64,000 nucleotides of DNA. Origin: Clusia tigrina (lineage: Eukaryota; Arthropoda; Insecta; Diptera; Clusiidae). Location of the stretch: assembly GCA_920105625.2 (NCBI GenBank), contig OV050033.1:55820780-55884779 (forward strand), in the 5' to 3' direction. Positions 59,035 to 64,000 of this stretch are shown here, piece by piece. Every line of letters starts with the position of its first letter. Position 1 is the first letter of the stretch. A program made the position numbers and the translations under genes. Below the pieces are notes generated by a model. It searched no databases. It was not told the origin of the DNA and was given only the letters and a program-made list of their open reading frames with translations.

Positions 59035-62000
59035 CCGTCTACATTTGGAAACACACTTCAATTTTGATCATCATTACTGACCTCAAATTCTGTGTAAGTT
59101 TTTCATCACCTTTAAAACTTGTGTCCAGAGAACTCCCACTTGATAAGTGCCTCAAACTGAATTTCACATTCGTGTCCTTTGAATTCATACATCGCAGACA
59201 TAGCCTCCACTTGTCGTTGGTACTTCTGTATCATGCATTACCTTCTGGGGTCAAAATTCTATGTTCGTTCTCATTACGGGATCAGTTATTTAAGTCTATC
59301 GATATTGATTGTATATACTCGTTGTGCGAATATCCTGGAGTAATGTTATAATGTCATTATAATGTAACTGAAACATTTCGCAATGCAAGATAATTATAAT
59401 AATAGTGCAACTACTCTGCTTATCACATTTCATCACATTGTTTTTGATCACAGCACCAAAATGAGCATTACTTAGGATTCCAACATGCTATCATTCCATT
59501 GGTTTTGATCACAGGATCAAAATGAGCATTACCTAGGCTTTCAAGCTCTGCTTGTGCTACAAACTGTAAATAGTGCTTAATAAATGTTACGTTATGCCAA
59601 GACCACAAAATATCCTTCATACTATTCTTTCCCTAATAACGTCAGAGCTTTCAGCAATTGGCATATGAATCTTTCAAACGATATTACCATGTAATATGCA
59701 ATAATAGTGCACCCTATGCATATACCATAAGCTAGGAATTTTGATTAAAATTACCGCCTACATTACAAGGTAATCTTGCTCCTACATAAGACGGTCCCCA
59801 CGTTGGATTTCTTGTACAGAAAAAGAAGAGCTAATTTGTACAATTTTTACAAACCTTTGAAAAGATTTTCGCGGGAGTTGCCCTCGTTTTCCGTGTTGAT
59901 GCCACAAATTGCGCTCCTCCGATTTGCCTCCAATGTATTTGTACTTCGCTGAAGCAGTTGTACTTAAATATCCTTGTGATAATTCGTTTACAACCCTATA
60001 GAGGAGCATAACGGCACGCACACATATGAAGAAAGGCACACACACACACATGCAGTAATGAAAAAACCTTAAATTCCCAACCATAACTCTGCACTTTATG
60101 TGCATTAAGTGAGGATTGTGTGTTTTTTCCCATCTTAAGCATTTGTTTCTGTTGTTCTTTTACTACCCCCACCATCATAATCACCTCCTTTCATAGCATC
60201 TTCAACTTGTATGAGTTTTGTGTAGGCGTGTATGTATGGCTCTGTGTGGGCTGCTCCAAGGTCTTGTGTCAAGTGTAAAACTCTTTAACTCCTTTACTGC
60301 AAACAATTAAAAGACAAGTATCTCAATTTCAACGTCACTCGCACTTTGTGCTCAAAGCGTTGCTTTTCTTTAGAAAAGTGGCTGACTGGAGTGGAGGGCG
60401 GGGTATGCTGAGGAGCAGAAGCAATGTGAGGCTGAGTTGCTGATATGCTGTTAGCTGCTTCTGCTATGGCTGCATGCAATGCAGGATATACGCAAGCTTT
60501 GCTATGCGTTACGATATAAAAGTTGATTATTTGTCGTGTTGAAAATGTATGTGAGTGTGTATGCGACTGACTGTGTCTCCATGTGTGTGTCTAGTATCTG
60601 CCTCTGTATGTGTGTGTGCGATGTGCGAATATGCATGAAAATATGTTCTGAATTTGAATGAGAAATTTTTTTTGACATGGAGCTGGCTGCCTTCACTGCC
60701 ATTACAGCCAATGCTGCGCTGCACATTAAGAGCAAATGTCAGTCATTATGGTGTGGCAATAAAAATCAAGAGCTCAGGAATCTCATTTGCAGTGATTGTC
60801 GGTATTTGAATAATTTCGGTTTGAAAGGCACAAATAAAAAAATAAGAGAAAGAAGCAGTGAAAGGAAACTCACAGCAGTTTCGCATTTATAAAATTTTTA
60901 AAGAATTTTAGGACTGACCTAAGAAGAATTGCTTTTTTTTGTGTGGAGTTGGAGGCACTTCTTTAATTCTCTGGTTCAGGCTCATTGAGTAAAATGAGTA
61001 TTTGGAACGGGTCGAGGGTTTACAATGCTCAACAGCTTTACACAACATCATCCAAAGAAGTCCTTGTAGGTCTCTAATGTTTTTCATGTCTTCGCTCAAC
61101 AGTGCCACTCAACGTTAAATCACATCTTCCAAAAAAGTCCTTAAAGGTCTTTCAGTTTTTTTGTGTCAAAAGTGAACTTCGCTCTAATGATGGTGGGGTA
61201 TTTTTCCTGAGTTTTCATCTTCCCCATTTTTTATGAATAATCCTGAATTTTTTTCCAATTCAGATTTTTATGGTTTGTTAATTTTTAGCTCGATAATTAG
61301 TCCTTTTATTACATTTATATCTAATTTAGTTAGAATGTGAAGGACTTGAATGTCCTTTTATTAGATTTTTATCTAATTTAGTTAGAATGTGAAGGACTTG
61401 TATGTCCTATTATTACATTTATGTTTGCTTTAGTTAGTGAACTATCTGAGGAAAATCAAGCTTCTGAATGTGTCATAAAATTGTCATTCGAAGCAGTCCT
61501 TCAGGGGTGCTGTAGAGTGTAATAACTATGCTCAGTTTCCTACCATTTTGTTAGTATCTTTAGTATACTTAACATATTCTATCTGAGTCATAATCGCTGT
61601 CAGATCCTCATCCACTTGCTTTTTATTGTGGTTTTTTTTAGGTGGAGGTGGAAGACTTCAAAAGGAAGTGCCACATTGAATTTCACACGTAAGTAAAAGA
61701 GTCCCTTGTTTTTTCCCGTATCCCTATTTTGTCTTTATTGCAACCTAGCTCTTCTTTCGCGATTCTTTAATAGGTATTTCTATGAGTATAAGTACAGATA
61801 ACCTATTAAAATTGGTAAACATTGCCAGCTTATTCTTAAATGTTGATCAAATTTTGCTGTGTGCTGATTTCCGAGGATTTTCCTATAAGTTGCCAGTACT
61901 AAGGATATTACAAATGACCTCTGAAGAGTACTTATAATCATTTGGTATTTAATCTCAGGTGGAATCCACAATATCCTTGATGCAATTAGTTCTGATCAAA

Positions 62001-63735
62001 TTCACTGCTGGGTATTTGAAAACTTTGCACCACTTCACATTTAAACTTAAGCACGGAATTTGGAATTTGATACTTAGAAGCATGACAATTCATACATTTT
62101 TATTATTATTTATAAATTCGCGTCCGATTTGTTGATAATACCTTAAGTCCTTAATACCATATACTAAGTGAATCATAAAAAGGAGAATCTTTCTCTATAG
62201 AAATTGTATGCGCACTTATGCTGGACACGCTTCCAAACTGGGAAATAACTGTGCCACAACGCCACTAGCGACATTATGCAATATAGGAGCAACATCAGCA
62301 GAAGAGGACATCAACACGTAGCAGTTAAAAGACATGCAACTGAAAGTGTCCACACACACACACACACGCGCGCAAATTTAAGTGAGCAGCGACAAAATTA
62401 TTATGATTTATGGCGCCTTTAGGGATGCGTTCACATAAAAGTATCCAAACACAGACGCACACACAGACCAAACCTAAGGAAAAGGAAGAAACAAATATAA
62501 AAAAATTTTATCTAGTAAGAGGAGAGTTTTGAGCACTTTGTGTAGTGGAGAGCAGAGCGCACAACAAATAAGGAGCAAAAGTTTTGCTTGGCATCATCAG
62601 CATTACAAGCGTCTTATATTCTCTTTGCTTTTATTAGCTGCTTTACTTTTTCATGTTCATTTTTGTTTTCTTTATTCATGGCTAAGAAATTAGGTTAACA
62701 CTGACGAATTAAGGTCATTAGCGTCAACGGAGAGTAGGAATAGCACCAGAACCAGTACAAGCAGCAACATCCAGCGACTGAGGCAGCGACTGAGACAGCG
62801 ATTGGGGGCAGCGACTGAGTCAACGGCATCGTCAGCGGCAACTTGAAAGACAATTTCTGCACAAAAGGGCCAAGCAACGTAGTGGCAAAAAGTTTGTCAC
62901 TCATTTGCACGCAATGCACGTAAAGTTGTTGCCAAAAGGCGTAAAATTAAATGCTGATAAAAATGTGGCAGAATTTTATCTAAGAAAACGGCTACAACGA
63001 GCTGTAGAGCTGTGGTTGGCGGGGAGGTCCTTCGGAGTAAGCAAATATTGCATTGATGGCTGCACTTAATCAATTTCAAATAAAAGATAATAAACTGAAA
63101 TGAAAAAAAACAGTAAAAATGCATTTTTCTTCTGCAAATTATGTGCAATAATATATCAACAGCATAGCAGCAGCAGCAGTAGCATTTTCAGCAGGAACGA
63201 CGGGAAGATGCCGCGGGGTGTTTGGATATATTGCAGCTGAACGCCCGAACGCTGGTAGTGCACAATTTCTTAATAAATTTCATTGTCGTAAATAAGAAAA
63301 AGCGATTATTCTCCGTTTTGTCGTGTGCCTGTCGGATGGTTGGTTGTGGGAGGCGTGGATTTGCAGCCACTGTCAAAGAGGCGTGGGAGACAAAAAAATA
63401 TTGCAAACTCAAATGTCAGACTATCACTTAGACACATTCGCCCATGCTCAGATACACACGCACACATACACACACGCAAATAAATCCATACACAGAGAAG
63501 TGCGAACATATATAAAAGCAGACACCTCCGTAAGAGTGCTTATAACTTTCACTAATATCAGCTGCTTGTCAGCCGCGCTGTAAGGATTATTATAGTCATA
63601 AATTTACCGAAAGTCATCAATCAACACATTTGATCCTATTCGCATGCGGAAGTATCAGCAGAGTGTAAGAAAGTAGCAAATCAATAAAACGATTTGTCTT
63701 CGTAAGCGAAATTGTTTCAAATAGTTGGTCATAAA
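59035..63735. other. Intergenic with minor repeats, no gene seen
   Basis: Small tandem repeats: a 61-bp doublet (59444 and 59505, core tgatcacag..caaaatgagcatta), a ~77-bp doublet at about 61045-61165 (aaagaagtccttgtaggtct), a 52-bp repeat of 2.5 units at 61301-61440 (tccttttattacattt...aatgtgaaggactt), and a cagcgactgag repeat of four units at about 62770-62825. CA and CAG microsatellites lie at 60038-60050, 62350-62370 and 63168-63184. Unique-looking islands lie at 60000-60900 and 62200-63600. Confidence 0.45.
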
Positions 63736-63739
63736 TTTT

Positions 63740-63960
63740 GAGTCACTGCGGCAACTAAACAGCCAGACAGAGGCATCTGAGTACACAATATGGGCAGCAC
63801 TTTACACGTTGGAGGGGGTTTTCAAAAACTTGTCAGTCGTACTGGATCTACCGTTAAACTACGAGGAGCCCTGGGGATATGCTAGTAACAAATGCATTCG
63901 AAACCACTGCAGAAAGTGCGGGCCTGGAGACTAAGGATAACCGCATTCTTCAAGAGAAAA
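63740..63960 (+). pseudogene. Possible LINE reverse-transcriptase fragment (motif A region)
   Basis: EYTIWAALYTLEGVFKNLSVVL at about 63778-63843 resembles the motif A region of insect LINE reverse transcriptases (normally AAFLDIEGAFNNV), with the catalytic Asp apparently changed to Thr. The sequence after it is compatible but not diagnostic, and a stop follows at 63932. It may run beyond the window. Confidence 0.4.
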
Positions 63961-64000
63961 AGATAGGCACTTACTTCAAGGATAACCACTCATTAATAAC

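Overview
The window looks like a piece of a large, AT-rich insect genome, most likely a higher fly (tephritid-like). That placement is an inference from the mix of Gypsy, hAT, mariner, RNase H-bearing LINE and tRNA-derived SINE elements, and from the abundance of CA, CAG and CAA microsatellites. There is no sign of bacterial gene organisation. I found no convincing single-copy host gene with exons. The window reads as intergenic or giant-intron DNA in which islands of unique sequence are separated by transposable elements and simple tandem arrays.

Layout. 643-3494 is a decayed hAT-type DNA transposon with an intact 8-bp target duplication. 4560-5720 holds two LINE RNase H/3'-end fragments. 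6486-9394 is a Gypsy-type LTR retrotransposon with LTRs that read as identical, a gag gene, almost no pol, and a 4-bp target duplication. 9500-10070 is a LINE fragment. 10226-10825 is a solo LTR of the same Gypsy family. 10860-11300 is a LINE fragment followed by a 99-bp triplication. 13528-15755 is a long G-poor minisatellite carrying a tiny retroposed poly(A) insert, and 15760-16230 is a TTAATTAAAT-rich tract. 18520-19970 (+) and 26440-27120 (-) are LINE fragments. 33041-34857 is a 5'-truncated LINE with a 10-bp target duplication, a 3' hairpin and a CCTAA tail. 37797-40435 is a SINE, LINE, SINE and mariner cluster. 42617-43320 is a 354-bp tandem duplication. 43845-44020 is a third SINE. 49955-50735 is a ~85-bp satellite array. 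52407-54019 is a copy, broken by one frameshift, of an uncharacterised multicopy protein. 54860-56240 (-), 58252-58330 (-), 58335-59030 (+) and 63740-63960 (+) are further LINE remnants.

How the parts work together. Most coding matter belongs to mobile elements, and nearly all of it is dead: the hAT is frameshifted, the mariner has lost its second catalytic aspartate, the gag zinc knuckle is mutated, and the LINEs are truncated. The most striking regulatory signal is in the Gypsy-family LTR. A 68-bp array of GAA/TTC pentamers, phased at 5 bp with GAA recurring every 10 bp, lies directly upstream of the TATA box. This is the grammar of a heat-shock element, and it is kept in the diverged solo LTR.
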